Shown: positions 25,885 through 37,320 of the stretch, in pieces | Layout: each line of letters starts with the position of its first letter | Numbering within the stretch: the stretch's first letter is position 1 | From: Protonemura montana | Lineage: Eukaryota; Arthropoda; Insecta; Plecoptera; Nemouridae | Reading direction: 5' to 3' | DNA length: 64,000 bases | NCBI GenBank assembly: GCA_947568835.1 | Contig: OX387607.1 | Coordinates: forward strand, 12,229,701 to 12,293,700 | Notes under the pieces: model-generated | Seen by the model: only the letters and a program-made list of their open reading frames with translations | Told to the model about the DNA's origin: nothing | Databases searched by the model: none | Position numbers and translations under genes: made by a program

Positions 25885-26240
25885 TTTGTGGCACTGGTCT
25901 AATGGCGTCGGTGAATGAGTGAATGATGATGAAGAAGATGATGGAGCTAACCTAGAAGGAAGGAGGGGAAACCCGGTGCCGGCATGTAGCTTACCAATGG
26001 GACCACCGGCTTAACGTCCCTTCCCAATGACGGTACAACTCGAGCAGGATTCCCCCACAAATCCATGCTGTCGAGAGGTTGATAACCAAGGTGAATGAAG
26101 TTGCTGTACTAACCTCCAACCTCTCTCCCGAACAGAACTGGTCATGTGTATGATGGTCACCCATCTAATACCTGATCCAGCGCAGTGTTGCTTAACTTCG
26201 GTGATCTCACGAGAACCGGTGTTTCCAACACGCTAAATAC
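25885..26240 (-). mobile_element. 5S-rRNA-headed SINE, most complete copy
   Basis: Read on the minus strand: a head with GAGATCACCGAAGTTAAGC and GATGGGTGACCA, matching the 3' domain of 5S rRNA; then a body with GAGAGAGGTTGGAGG, ATCAACCTCTCGACAGCATG and GGCACCGGGTTTCCCC; then ATTCACTCATTCACCGACG and a CCAGTGC end. This is SINE3-like organisation. The internal promoter of 5S (C box region) is partly retained. Confidence 0.75.
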
Positions 26241-28510
26241 ATTTTGCAGCTGTCAATATTTTCATTTCGTGCTGATAACCGTTTAAAATTTTAACCAAAA
26301 TCAAATGAGACTTAGGTTTTGAGCCCTTTTAAGTTCAAAGAAAATGGTGAAAGACATAACCGTAATGCATTTTTAAATCACAAAACATTCCTTGTTTGTT
26401 AAAACTTAATTTTTCTTTTATTTACATGTGTTTTCAAAATAGCTTGCTTGACGTGTGCATAGTGCCATTGATCTAGAGAATGTCAAATCTTTAGTTTTAT
26501 CCAGATTAAGTCTGATTTTTTTAAGATCGGCCGTTAAAGATGTTATGCTAAATAGTTTGCAAATTTAATTTTGGTTGCATACTAGAAAACAGGCACACGC
26601 CAGTTTGTCATTCTATAGAATTCAAAATTTAACCGAGTCATAATTTTTAAATCCAATTCAAATTGAAAAATTGTATTTATGATTTGGCTTCAAGCGGGCT
26701 TATAAACCCGTATTACCAAAAATTTACATCTGCTCAGCCATTAATGTGAAACAATCGTACAACATCATCAAATCCTGTCTCCCTCGGGAGTGAAACAAAT
26801 AGCCCGGGATGGATTCGGTATCCGACTAATCCCCTCCCCCCTCACCCTTGTGTACCTGTTGCTAGCTCCGCACCCCCTGCCAGTTTGATGTCTCTATCCC
26901 CCTTTCCCCCCCGAACACGGCCCCCCCTGGGAGATATCGCAAACCGATATTGGATCCAGCCAGACAATGACGTTGTCACGGCGGGGTGGGAACCACTGTC
27001 TAGCGTACTATGACGCCAGTTACAGGAAAATTCCTCATGGAAAATTTCTCGCTGTCTGGACCGTTATTGCCAAAGTTTTTTGCCCCCATTGAGATGGGAT
27101 GCGATTGCCAATTTTGTCAACGTTAACAATGAAACAAATGAAGGCTTTCATGGGAACTTCCTGGAAAAAAAAATCAAAACTTCTAATGTCATGTCTTAAG
27201 TCGTGTCATGTTTTTATTTGGTTAAATTTCAAAAATTTCTATTGTTATTTCTGATGTTAGTTCTGATGTCATTTTTTAAAGCTGTAAAGCTGTAATTTTT
27301 GAAAAGGCTTTATGTGTTCATTATAATAAAATGTATTCCAGGATGTTACAAAATATTCTGGCCAGAACGTTGTTCACAATTTCATCTTGTTGAAAGATTT
27401 TGCGAATCAAACAGAAAATAAGTCCAGATTTGTTGGAATAATACACCTGAAAAGTTAAAATGGTCTTGCAGTGATAAATGCAATATCATTACGGCTGGCG
27501 AGCAATTTGTTGCCATGGCATGGAATTTAAAATACTGTTATCAGTTTTTTCTACAACAAATAATTGTATTGGGCAAGAATGAACGATTTCTTCGAACCTT
27601 CAGAATGGGAAAATCGTCAAACCAAAGCCTTCTGAATCAAACTGATTTAAGAACGCTGAGTTATCATATTTCTGGGGGGACATTTTTCATCACCATGGTA
27701 ACAGCCCCTAAAAATCTGACAACATCATTCGTGTTTGGCCATGATCATCTTCAAATTGCTGGTCCTTAGAATGAACCCTGCTTTGTGGGTCCAGCTGCGG
27801 CTTGCAAATTTGCAGAAAAGTGAGAAGAAAATTTGGAAAATTTACGAAATTTACTTAGAAACAATTTATCCCAGGGGTTAAATAAATATATGTATATGTG
27901 TATATTTATGTAACCGTCAATTACCTAGTCACTAAAACTTTTGACATTCTTTATATGGGCCGGATCTGCCGATTGAAATCCAAATGGCCAGGCTAAAAAA
28001 ATTTCTCAAAAAATATCGATGAATAACTAGATTAAATTAAGATATATGATCAAAAGTGGAAACTTCAAAACAAACTCGTGAAAGTATTCGAACCATGGAG
28101 ACACAGTTATTTACTCTTTGTTTATGAACATGTCGGCAAGTTTTTCGTGATTTTTCGTGGGAAAATGTCTCTGCAGGAAATGTCCGACCACCTCGAGCAG
28201 CTGGCCGTCCTTGCAGGAAGCCCTGTCTCGCCATGGGTGAGCGACGTCGAACAGAGAGGAGGGCGATTCACAGGCATGGTTTCCACGTCAACACCGACAC
28301 TCTTCTTGTTTTCTTGAATAATGTTTCAACATAGTAGGAAATATTTCTGAGTGTTTGAGAGTTTCTAGGAGTTTGAGAGGGCCGTTTTCGTATCAAATGG
28401 CATCCAAGAGGCCATGGCTGCATTCATCGTTTGGAATAAAATAAATTATCTAGATACACGTTGAGATGGAAATCTGGACTACACTCGTGATAGGATGGGT
28501 GGGGCTAAGT

Positions 28511-28866
28511 CAGGGATCCGAACCGAAATAGATAGCGGTTCTGGTTCCGGTTCTGGTTACGGTTCTAGAATCAATATTTTGGTTCCAATAACAGTTCTGT
28601 AGAATAATGGTTAATATGGCTACATCGGCTACAAATATTGTATTTTCCTTCCCTCTACCGGTTCCAATTCATATTTTTTGTTTGTTTAGGTAACGGAGAT
28701 CAGAATCAAAATAAAAGCAAACGATTTATATTATCGGTGTGGGCGAAACCGTAATCGAATCGAAAAGAACCGTTATTTTTTTATCCCAATAACGATTCCG
28801 GTTCCGATTTCTGTTCTAGCAAAATGTCAAATTTCGGTTTTTTTCGGGTTCTCGTTTGGATCCCTG
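28511..28866. mobile_element. Second hAT-type MITE, 356 bp
   Basis: Inverted ends CAGGGATCC and GGATCCCTG, extended imperfectly inward (GAACCGAAA against TTTCGGGTTC). Target duplication GGCTAAGT (28503-28510) and GTCTAAGT (28867-28874) matches in 7 of 8 bases. The interior is rich in GGTTCCGGTTCTGG-like repeats at the left and their near complements at the right. No coding capacity. Confidence 0.8.
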
Positions 28867-29084
28867 GTCTAAGTATCTTCTAAATAAATATTTCATTCAC
28901 TGTCAGTTGGTTTTCAGATAAAAAAACCTAGCTCATCACAATTAGGCTTACGTCGGTTTGTGAAGAGAAACTAATGCTTGACGTCAGTCCTGATTTGAAG
29001 GATTATCCATTACGCCGTTCACAGGTGGTCTAAACTAGTTCCGATCTTAGGGTAACCTTGCAAGCTCTGTTGCAGTGATAGCGT

Positions 29085-29165
29085 CGTCAACAACGCCGAG
29101 TAATGTCCGAAGCAACGACCAGTGCCGCATGGCCAGATGTCAAAACAGTGCGTCGTTAAACACTA
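29085..29165 (+). mobile_element. SINE tail fragment
   Basis: CAGTGCGTCGTTAAACACTA followed by an A-rich run. The same tail occurs at about 49480-49500 (GTGCGTCGTTAAACACC) and 15325-15340 (ATGCGTCGTTAAACACTG). Confidence 0.45.
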
Positions 29166-29299
29166 AAAATAATAACAATCATATCATGCGAGTGTTCGCC
29201 AAAGATGGGTAATTAGAAAAATGGCAACACAGGGACAAGATAGGATTGAATTTGGCATGAATCGCTGATAACATCTTACAAGACATGGTACGTCCCAAA

Positions 29300-29610
29300 A
29301 ACTAAGTTGCATTGAATTTCAAAGTTTTCAAGTGACAAGGCGGGCATTTTGTTCGATTTGTGTTTCATGTTGTCAGGTGTCAACATTTTAACCCTTCTTG
29401 ACTCAACCACCCAAGCTGTCCTACCCTTTTCCTGCAGGTAAACACCAGAAAGATAATTGCAATACAATACAATACACACAACAGCGAAGCCCTTTCAATC
29501 AATTCTGACAGCTGTCATGTTTTAGAGGTGGATACTGACTTCTAAAAATTTCTGAACAAAGACCCATTCTGAGAAACGATAAAACTAAACTTTTGGGATG
29601 CACCATACCT
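29300..29610 (+). repeat. Dispersed repeat, copy A of a 300-bp family
   Basis: It shares ordered blocks with 56320-56645: a TTGTTCGATT segment, GTGTCAACATTT, CAATCAATTCTGA, GGTGGATACTGACTTCTA and TTTTGGGATGC. No coding capacity; family not identified. Confidence 0.6.
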
Positions 29611-30214
29611 ATTTTTGCGAGTAAAATACACAGATTTTGCGATATTTTAGCGTGATTTTTACATTTTATTCACATTTTATCTGAAAAAAAAAAATCATTC
29701 TTTCCCGTTACGTAAGCAGTTATGTAAGCTCTACAGCAGCAGGAAAATTCCTTCTAAATTGTCATCGCGACTCTGTCTCAGCTTCACAAGACGCGTCTTA
29801 ATAATCCAAGGGGCCGCGCATGTCAACCCCACCCCTCTGAATGTAGGCAATATCTGTCAATCACGGCCAGGGGGCTTTGTTATTGCCCGGTGAGCCGTTC
29901 GACGGCAGGGTGGATGGAACCGGGGGCAGAGTGGATCGATTCGGCTTTACTGGCAAAGCATTAAGTGACCATGGAATACCCTACTCCCACCCCCTACCAG
30001 CCCCCTCGTTTCAAATCGCTTCGGTGGCAAACAGTAGCTGATCGTGGGGACCGCGACGCTACGGTCCGGGGGGGGGGGGGGGAGGGGGGATTTGAATTCG
30101 ATCCACTGCACTGTGATTCGCGCGTCGTGAGTCGTTTGGCGGTGCCGCGAAGGCGTCGCCATTTAATGGAAATGCGTTTCGATATAAAATGCAATCTTTT
30201 TCATCACGGTAGTT

Positions 30215-30330
30215 TGAGATTAAAGTGGGTGGAATTGAAGTTAGTACAACTTCATTCGCCTTGCTTATCAACCTCTCGACAGAATGAATTTCTGGAGAAA
30301 TCCTGTTGTTCGAGTTGTACCATCCGTAAA
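30215..30330 (+). mobile_element. SINE body fragment
   Basis: AACTTCATTCGCCTTGC, TATCAACCTCTCGACAG and TCCTGTTGTTCGAGTTGTAC match the body of the 5S-headed family. No 5S head is present. Confidence 0.5.
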
Positions 30331-31724
30331 AAGAGTCGCCTTGGTACTCTTCGACACCAGATTTCCGTTTGGGCTTGGTAAGATTCATTATCAAACTCGT
30401 CGTCATTCTATCCTCCACCAATGCCATTAGGCCAGTCATAAATCAACCACATGGCGGTTGGGTCATTGACACTACAAAAGATATCAACACAACGGAAAAT
30501 GCTACATGGAAATGTTCTGATGAGAAAGCTGTGTTTGGCTGTAGTTTTTGTTTTAGTCGTAGTTGCTCTAGTTAGAGTTTTTGTTTTAGTTGCTCTAGGT
30601 TAGTTTAGTCAAAGTTCTAACTCTTTTTCTGCTGGTTGATTCTGGTGCAGACCTGCAACCATCTAAAGTCCCAAGAGTTCACAGAGGATGGATTGGCTGC
30701 TGTTTTGCCAGGAAGACCGGGTTAAGGGTTGGTTGCAATTGTCTGGTAATTGGCGGAAAGAGCTGAGTTACATTCACTTTATTTTGTAATAATTTACTTG
30801 CTAAGTCAAAACGAAACTCTAGACCACTGGTCTCTTTTTGTGAAAAAGAGATTTCGCAGTCTTTGGAAGTGGAAAATTTGAAAAATCTCACATTACATCT
30901 ATAGCACATGCAGTTGATGCGTCAAAAAAACGAGGTTGATGAACGAATTATACCTCTCGATTTCTTTTTTAAATCAAAACTTCAAGAGGCTAGCAGTTTG
31001 AACTCCCTTTAAAGAGGAAGTTAGGAAGCGTATTATTAGAGGAATTATTGACCTTCGATTTTAGTTCGATGTGATTAGGAAGCGTATACAAGGCAATTGT
31101 TGGTTCTTTTGTTACCCGATGTCAAGTCAGTCGAGCCTTCACCCTTGATAAAGTAACTCGTAGATGTTACGAAACGTTGGGAAAACCGCGAGACGTCTGA
31201 ATGGGTGTCAAGCAGCGCCTCGTATCGGCGACGTCTGAAAGCGACGCTCTCCGACGCCGCACGACTGACGCCTGGCGCTGCTACGCGGGACTTGGTGCAA
31301 GCTTTGTTTCGCCAGGACTCACGGTAGATGGCGGCGAAATACGTGATATTGTCAAATTGGTCCAGTTTAACAATTTTTAAAATGGCAACAGGAGGTTAAC
31401 ATGAACATAGAGGTCCATGAGATAAGTCTTTAACTGACAGTAGTATTTCTCAACCAGACATTGAAAAACTGGTCCTTAGTGTTAAATATCAATCTATCAT
31501 GGTATTTAAGATGGACTTCCAATTTATGTAAAACGGTTGGAAATAAAATTATTATCCAGAATTATAAATTACTAATAAGAGAGACCAAAGAACCTTTTAA
31601 ATCCAACTAAAAACTTGGTTGATAGAAAAGTGTCTTGCTAGAAACTTGTCTAGCCGAGGTGAACACGGATTCGACACACAACCCCTCCTGTCCAACCCCC
31701 AAACAGAACCAAAACCAAGAACCA

Positions 31725-32075
31725 AACTGTGTCCAACCAACTGTGTTGGTCAAACATAACCAAGGGCCGGCCATGCTAAGCCTTGTCCCTTTGACACACT
31801 GTGTTGGCTGCTCCTATCCAACAGCACCAAGAACTGGCCACCACTTGGCCTTGTCCCTTTAACAAACTATGTTGGCTGCTCCTGTCCAACAGCACCAAGG
31901 ACCGGCCACCGCTTAGCCTTGTCCCTTTGAACACTGTGTTGGCTGCTCCTGTTTATCAGCACCAAGAACTGGCCACCACTTAGCCTTGTCCCTTTAACAC
32001 ACTATGTTGGCTGCTTCTGTCCAACAGCACCAAGGACCGGCTACCGCTTAGCCCTGTCCCTTTCACACACTGTTT
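31725..32075 (+). repeat. 68-bp minisatellite, about five units
   Basis: CCTTGTCCCTTT recurs at 31781, 31849, 31917 and 31984 (CCCTGTCCC at 32052), spaced 67-68 bp. Each unit has TGTTGGCTGCTCC, CAACAGCACCAAG and a GGCCACC core. The first unit is degenerate and merges with a related AACCAAG-rich patch. Adjacent units differ at several positions, so it is older than the 52-bp array. Confidence 0.9.
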
Positions 32076-32089
32076 TGGAGCTGTCCTTG

Positions 32090-32275
32090 TGGACAAGCTG
32101 ATGATGAACTAGTCCGACCTGACATGGAGAAGAAATATTTCCCGGTTCCACCGTTTGACCGTGTCCTGTCTATGACCACCAACGCCAATCGCTCTCCCGG
32201 ACAGAACTGGCCGTAAAAGCACGGCGGTCACCGTCCCAACGGCAGACTCGGCTCAGTATTGCTCAACTTTGTTTA
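32090..32275 (-). mobile_element. 5S-headed SINE fragment
   Basis: CTCTCCCGGACAGAACTGGC, CGGTCACCGTCCCAACGG and CTCAGTATTGCTCAACTT mark one minus-strand 5S-like unit with part of the body. It lies directly beside the 68-bp minisatellite. Confidence 0.55.
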
Positions 32276-32699
32276 CTCTCCGTTCTCCGTTCTCCAGAAC
32301 AGAATTTATGCACTTGCATTTTCCGCAATTAAACGTTGTTAAGTTCTTTGTAGTTAACAAAGCTTGAGTAAGTCAACCTATAGTTTCCCAGCCTCTGGCG
32401 TAACTTTCCTAGAGGGCGATTCTTTAACTTTTTTCAAGTGAAATGAAATGGTATTAGATGAGATAGACAATTTTTTCCATGCCAGCGATGAAACAAGTGC
32501 AGACATCTCAATTATTTTTCAATCTCATCACAATTCACTGGAATATCGGACGTCCTTTCCTGAAGACCCTAGATTGGGAACCCTATTTTGGAAACCTCAG
32601 TCTGAGGTGGGAGATGGCATTCGCCTAGCCAAGGGTTCACTGTGTGACCTGAACCTTTTCTCGACCAAGCTTATGTTTGTCCCAAAAAATAGAAAGCAA

Positions 32700-32721
32700 C
32701 CCCCCCCCCCCCCCCCCCCCC
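32700..32721 (+). repeat. Poly-C run, 22 bases
   Basis: C run at the left edge of the GACGCC-rich island. Confidence 0.9.
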
Positions 32722-32734
32722 TTTCTCTCCCCTA

Positions 32735-33010
32735 AAGACGCCGTCCACGCCGTCAGGAGGCTGGCGTCTTTGTGCTCTTCCCTTAGCGTCGCGACGCCAA
32801 TCGATCGACGCCGCCGACGCTGACCCAGTGCGCGACGGCGTTGTCGGCGTCGGGCGCTTCACGGCCCGGCGCGGGCAGTCGTCGCTCGCCCGCGCCGCGA
32901 CACGGAACCCGCACACCGACGCCGTACCAACGACGCCGACGCCGAGCGCCGCGACGCAAAGCATGGCCGCGTCCATGTCGGCCAACGGCCCGGGAGGCGA
33001 AGCGTGCTAG
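32735..33010. other. GACGCC-rich GC island
   Basis: Dense in GACGCC/GGCGTC, with open frames on both strands. The minus frame starts MADMDAAMLCVAALGVGV and the plus frame is Arg/Pro-rich. Neither shows a domain. Probably a compositionally biased CpG island; an unrecognised first exon on the minus strand cannot be excluded. Confidence 0.4.
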
Positions 33011-34099
33011 GCGGGTAACGTCGAGGTTCCCGCGTCGCGCGATGCTGACTTAGGAAGTTCTTTTGGGAGTTCTTTCGATCACGACTTGTGTAACAAAGTG
33101 TCCGCACACCAACTTACCTGTGTGATGCTTCATCTCAAATGAGCGATTCTGAAGACACTGGATCTCACGAGCTACCCCAGTAGGGCTATTTCTGAAAGTT
33201 AACTTTATATTTCGCGCTCGTAGAGTATTTCACTGCAACTTGATCTTTAAGAGGATCAGTGACACCTGCTCTCAAAGATATTCCAGTGCGAATTGAACCG
33301 ATAGTCCCTTCAGTGCAAGTAATCCAGTGCAACTTGATCTCGGAGTGATCTTGTGCAAGTTGATCGTCGCTACATTCCAAGGCCCCCTCCCCCTCCCGAT
33401 CTCTGCGGCTGCCAGGATTCCGCCTTGCCGTGAGTACACCTACCTTTGCAGTAATCCATCACGATCACGGCCCGGGGGTATAATTGGCACGGTGATTAAA
33501 ACCGTGCGTAATGAGCTGACAATTAGCGTGGAGGGCTTTTGTCAGACACGGCCCTTGGGATTGAATCCTGGACCTTGTTCAACTCAAGCAAATTGAAAGC
33601 TACGTTTTGGCCTAAGAGTTAATCTAATTGAGCGCATACTAGGTGCTAGGGGCAAGGGTTTGTTTGCACTTAAAGTTCTGAGCAACTTGGCTTGGAATGT
33701 CGATTTTCGTGCAAGGATCGCGGAAGGAAGATTAGAGGAAATGCTTTATTCAACCATGCAAATATAAGAGCAGATTCCCACATATAGACGCTGACAAAGT
33801 TTGATTTTATGGTGATTTTATAGCCATGTAGATGAACATAAAACGTGAGAGTAAAAGCAAAGAGAATTTCGCAAGATCTTCAAGATTTTCAAGAAGCTTA
33901 CGCCTGGTTTTACTAAAATCACAACTGCTGGTTAAAGTGGTTTGCCATGGTGGCAATTTATGAATCTTGATTTCATTTATTCTATTGTTTTTTATTTTAT
34001 TATATTGCCTCTTTAACAGGTCCGGAGCTAGTGAAATACCATTACAAATACAATAATCTGCAGTGAAATTAAAATGTTTCTCAACTAAGAAAAACTAAA

Positions 34100-34657
34100 T
34101 TGTGTAAAATTGACTTTAATAAAGTACCTATAAGCGTTTTTGCCCTTCACAGGAACGAAAGCAAAGCAAATAAACACTTCGAAGAATCGAAGAAAAAAAA
34201 ATTGAGCATGAATCTTGCATTTTTGGAACGTTTTGACTCAAAATTCCTTGATGGACCGCCTCGACCCTGTTTGCGTGCATGGAATTCCGTCGTCGGGGAG
34301 ACAGATTTCGACATTTCTCATTCCGGCTTCGGGAATTTCTTCGACGCTCGGCATCCTGGATTGGGCGATGTAATCATGGCATTTTGGGGAGGGGGGGTGT
34401 CGTACACTTGTTTTGAGCATGACCCTCGACGACCTTCCGAGGCGTTCAGGGCGTTGAGGACAGAACTACTGTTGCAGCACAAAGTTAGCGCTAGTTTTGA
34501 AATTGTATTCAATTACAAAACTCTGTTCAGGTTGGTGGGCTTGTACACGACGGGTTTAAACCGGATTAGGAAAGTTTGTCTGGCTGTTTCCGGGATTTCT
34601 AGAAACATTTTCAAGATGCTGTCTAAACGCGCTGCGACTAGATGGACCCAAAAATGA
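34100..34657 (+). other. 185-codon open frame, function unknown, probably not a gene
   Basis: Longest open frame outside the two genes except for composition-driven ones. It opens with VPISVFALHRNES and ends NIFKMLSKRAATRWTQK. No domain, signal or membrane segment was recognised and there is no supporting context. GC content is higher in the middle (34240-34470). Confidence 0.15.
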
Positions 34658-36136
34658 ATTAGACATAAAAAAAAATACCTTTTTTAAGGTTTAAGAAACA
34701 CAAAATTCAAGAAAAAACTTGACCTTGCAGTTATAGAACCATCATCATAACTTTATGGTTAAGTGGCCGACGGTTTTGCTCTTTTTTGACAGACTTTTGC
34801 TTCTAAAAAGCACCCGAGTGGACGTGTCGTCAGCGATGGCACTGACGTATTCAGGACGCAATCCTCAAGACAAAGCGGCGTCAACGCCGACGAAACGTTG
34901 ATCCAGGTCATTTCAGGATCAAAATTCAATAAAAACAACGCCAAACCGTCGATTACATCACCATGAAGTTACACTACATCACTAAATCACCATAACATCA
35001 CAGCTCTGAACCACTTCGCCATTCCAGTCATAGTTATATTTGAAAACTGATGCTGGACTTGAAAAAATCGTGTTTTATTGACCAAGTCCAAGTCCCAGCG
35101 CGACTTGCTGAGCAAACGAGCCGGCAACACGTGGTAAATGTAGCTGCCACCCGACAGCGCTAGCTGTTGACCTTTTTAACAAACCTCCACAATTAAATAA
35201 TTGCGATTCACAATAACGTTCAAATTAAATTGCATAAAGCATTAATGAAAATTATTAAAAATACTAAGAAGGCCCTAAATATGACCGTCGAACAGGTGGC
35301 CGGCACGCATTCATGCGGGATGAGCGTAGCGAGCGTGCACGCCTTGTTTGACTCTGATCTCAATAAAAATAAGAATTCACAAACTATATCCCAATTCTAC
35401 ACCAATAAGAAGCGTGTCTGACTTGCCAACGACCTTGGGGACAACCAATCAACTGTTAACAACCACAAATATCAAAGGTTCAACTCACGATCACACAGGT
35501 CGACTATAAAACGGCGTTCGCAGAGTCCTAGCAAACACGTAACTCGTTCTCTGAAGGGAATTGGCCTGGCTTTTGCTCCTCCCGGTAATTCGTCGCTTTC
35601 GATTACTTCTCGGTCGTCTCGAGATCTCGCCCCACGACACTTGGAGTAGGTACTTGGCGTTGCCACCAGGTGTGGACAGTAATCGCTGAAAAGTCTGTCA
35701 AAATGCCGCGAAAAGTCTGCACAGATTTTAGAATTGTGTTTCCTATTACAAAATGTGTGCAGATTTGTTATTCCAGCCATCTTCCGCCATAGAACGCGAG
35801 CCGAGCCGTATTTCCTATCCGTAAGTGTGGGCAAGTTTATTTTTTCAACCAGCCTTTGCCTGCTTGGCAGAGGTAAGGCGTAACCCCGGTGATGTGATCA
35901 ACAGATGACTGCTCGTCGCTGCGTAACGCGCAATCAATAACGTCCACGCAAGCCTACGCACACGAGGGGCTATGCGTTGATGGTGGAGGGTAGAGGGGGG
36001 AGGGGAGGGGGGCTGTGATGTCCGCTGGAAAGGTTCTCAGGTCAAGAGTTTCACTTTTCATAGGCAAGATTCACTTTTATGTAACTGGCGTCTTCTCAAG
36101 TCAAAGATATTACTTGAATCGAGTGGATTAAAAAAA

Positions 36137-36880
36137 AACTAGCAGTGAACAGACTGTAAAGAGGTGTTATAGACCATGGTTCATGGAAAGCTAGCAGTGA
36201 ACAGCCTGTAAAGAGGTGTTAAAGACCATGTTTTATGGAAAGCTAGCAGTGAACAGCCTGTAAAGAGGTTTCAAAGACCATGGTTCATGGAAAGCTAGCA
36301 GTGAACAGCCTGTAAAGAGGTGTTATAGACCATGGTTCATGGAAAGCTAGCAGTGAACAGCCTGTAAAGAGGTGTTATAGACCATGGTTCATGGAAAGCT
36401 AGCAGTGAACAGCCTGTAAAGAGGTGTTATAGACCATGGTTCATGGAAACCTAGCAGTGAACAGCCTGTAAAGAGGTGTTTAAGACCATGGTTCATGGAA
36501 AGCTAGCAGTGAACAGCCTGTAAAGAGGTGTTATAGACCATGGTTCATGGAAAGCTAGCAGTGAACAGCCTGTAAAGAGGTGTTTAAGACCATGGTTCAT
36601 GGAAAGCTAGCAGTGAACAGCCTGTAAAGAGGTGTTATAGACCATGGTTCATGGAAAGCTAGCAGTGAACAGCCTGTAAAGAGGTGTTTAAGACCATGGT
36701 TCATGGAAAGCTAGCAGTGAACAGCCTGTAAAGAGGTGTTATAGACCATGGTTCATGGAAAGCTAGCAGTGAACAGCCTGTAAAGAGGTGTTATAGACCA
36801 TGGTTCATGGAAAGCTAGCAGTGAACAGCCTGTAAAGAGGTGTTTAAGACCATGGTTCATGGAAAGCTTGAAGTAAATTG
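36137..36880 (+). repeat. 52-bp minisatellite, about 14 units
   Basis: Unit starts GCTAGCAGTGAACAGCCTG and contains GTAAAGAGGTGTT and CCATGGTTCATGG. Starts at 36138, 36190, 36242, 36294 and so on show a 52-bp period, with some 53-bp units having TTTAAGACC in place of TATAGACC. First and last units are degenerate. Units are nearly identical inside the array, pointing to recent amplification. Confidence 0.95.
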
Positions 36881-37194
36881 CTTGTAAAGAGGTAAACAAA
36901 GAAATTATATAAGTGTTGAGGGAACTGTCAACTGAGAGTACAGGCTAGACAATGAAATATATTTTCAGCTATGATCCTAACTGTATTGCGGGGGTTGGAA
37001 TTTGAATTTTGAAATTAATTTTAGTTGGGACGGTACCCTTTTATCTTTTATAAATGTGCTGAAATAATGTTTATTGTTCCATCTGATATCAACCGGAAGC
37101 TTGCTGCGACTGTCGATAAACACTAATGTTAATATCGATAATATTTCGTGGATTTATGTCGCCAGCAATTCCACGGATATCGCGTGGCGAGAAT

Positions 37195-37320
37195 GCTATC
37201 ACTAGCTGTGGACAGACCGTTGTCCCCACCCCAGGGGGTCCTGGTTCGATCCCCGGTCCCGCTGCGTCGATTATCCCGCCATAACCCGAAACATGCTTGA
37301 CTCTCCAAGCAATGTAGCAG
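37195..37320 (+). repeat. B-box-bearing tRNA-like fragment
   Basis: CCTGGTTCGATCCCCGGTCC is a good pol III B box, but no matching 5' acceptor strand or A box could be found at tRNA distance. Similar isolated B-box sequences are at 20184-20200 (GGGTTCGAACCC) and 44748-44762 (CCGGTTCGAAACTGG). Probably SINE remnants. Confidence 0.35.

Noticed and set aside
32671-32985. Minus-strand frame starting MADMDAAMLCVAAL as a secreted-protein first exon
   Set aside because: The hydrophobic start is suggestive, but the frame runs into a poly-G-encoded glycine run and the whole island is GACGCC-biased; not enough support to call a gene.
36137-36880. CRISPR array
   Set aside because: The repeats are contiguous 52-bp units with no unique spacers, in a eukaryotic context.
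37195-37320. Candidate tRNA gene from GGTTCGATCCCC
   Set aside because: Good B box but no A box or pairing acceptor stem at the right distance; kept only as a SINE remnant.
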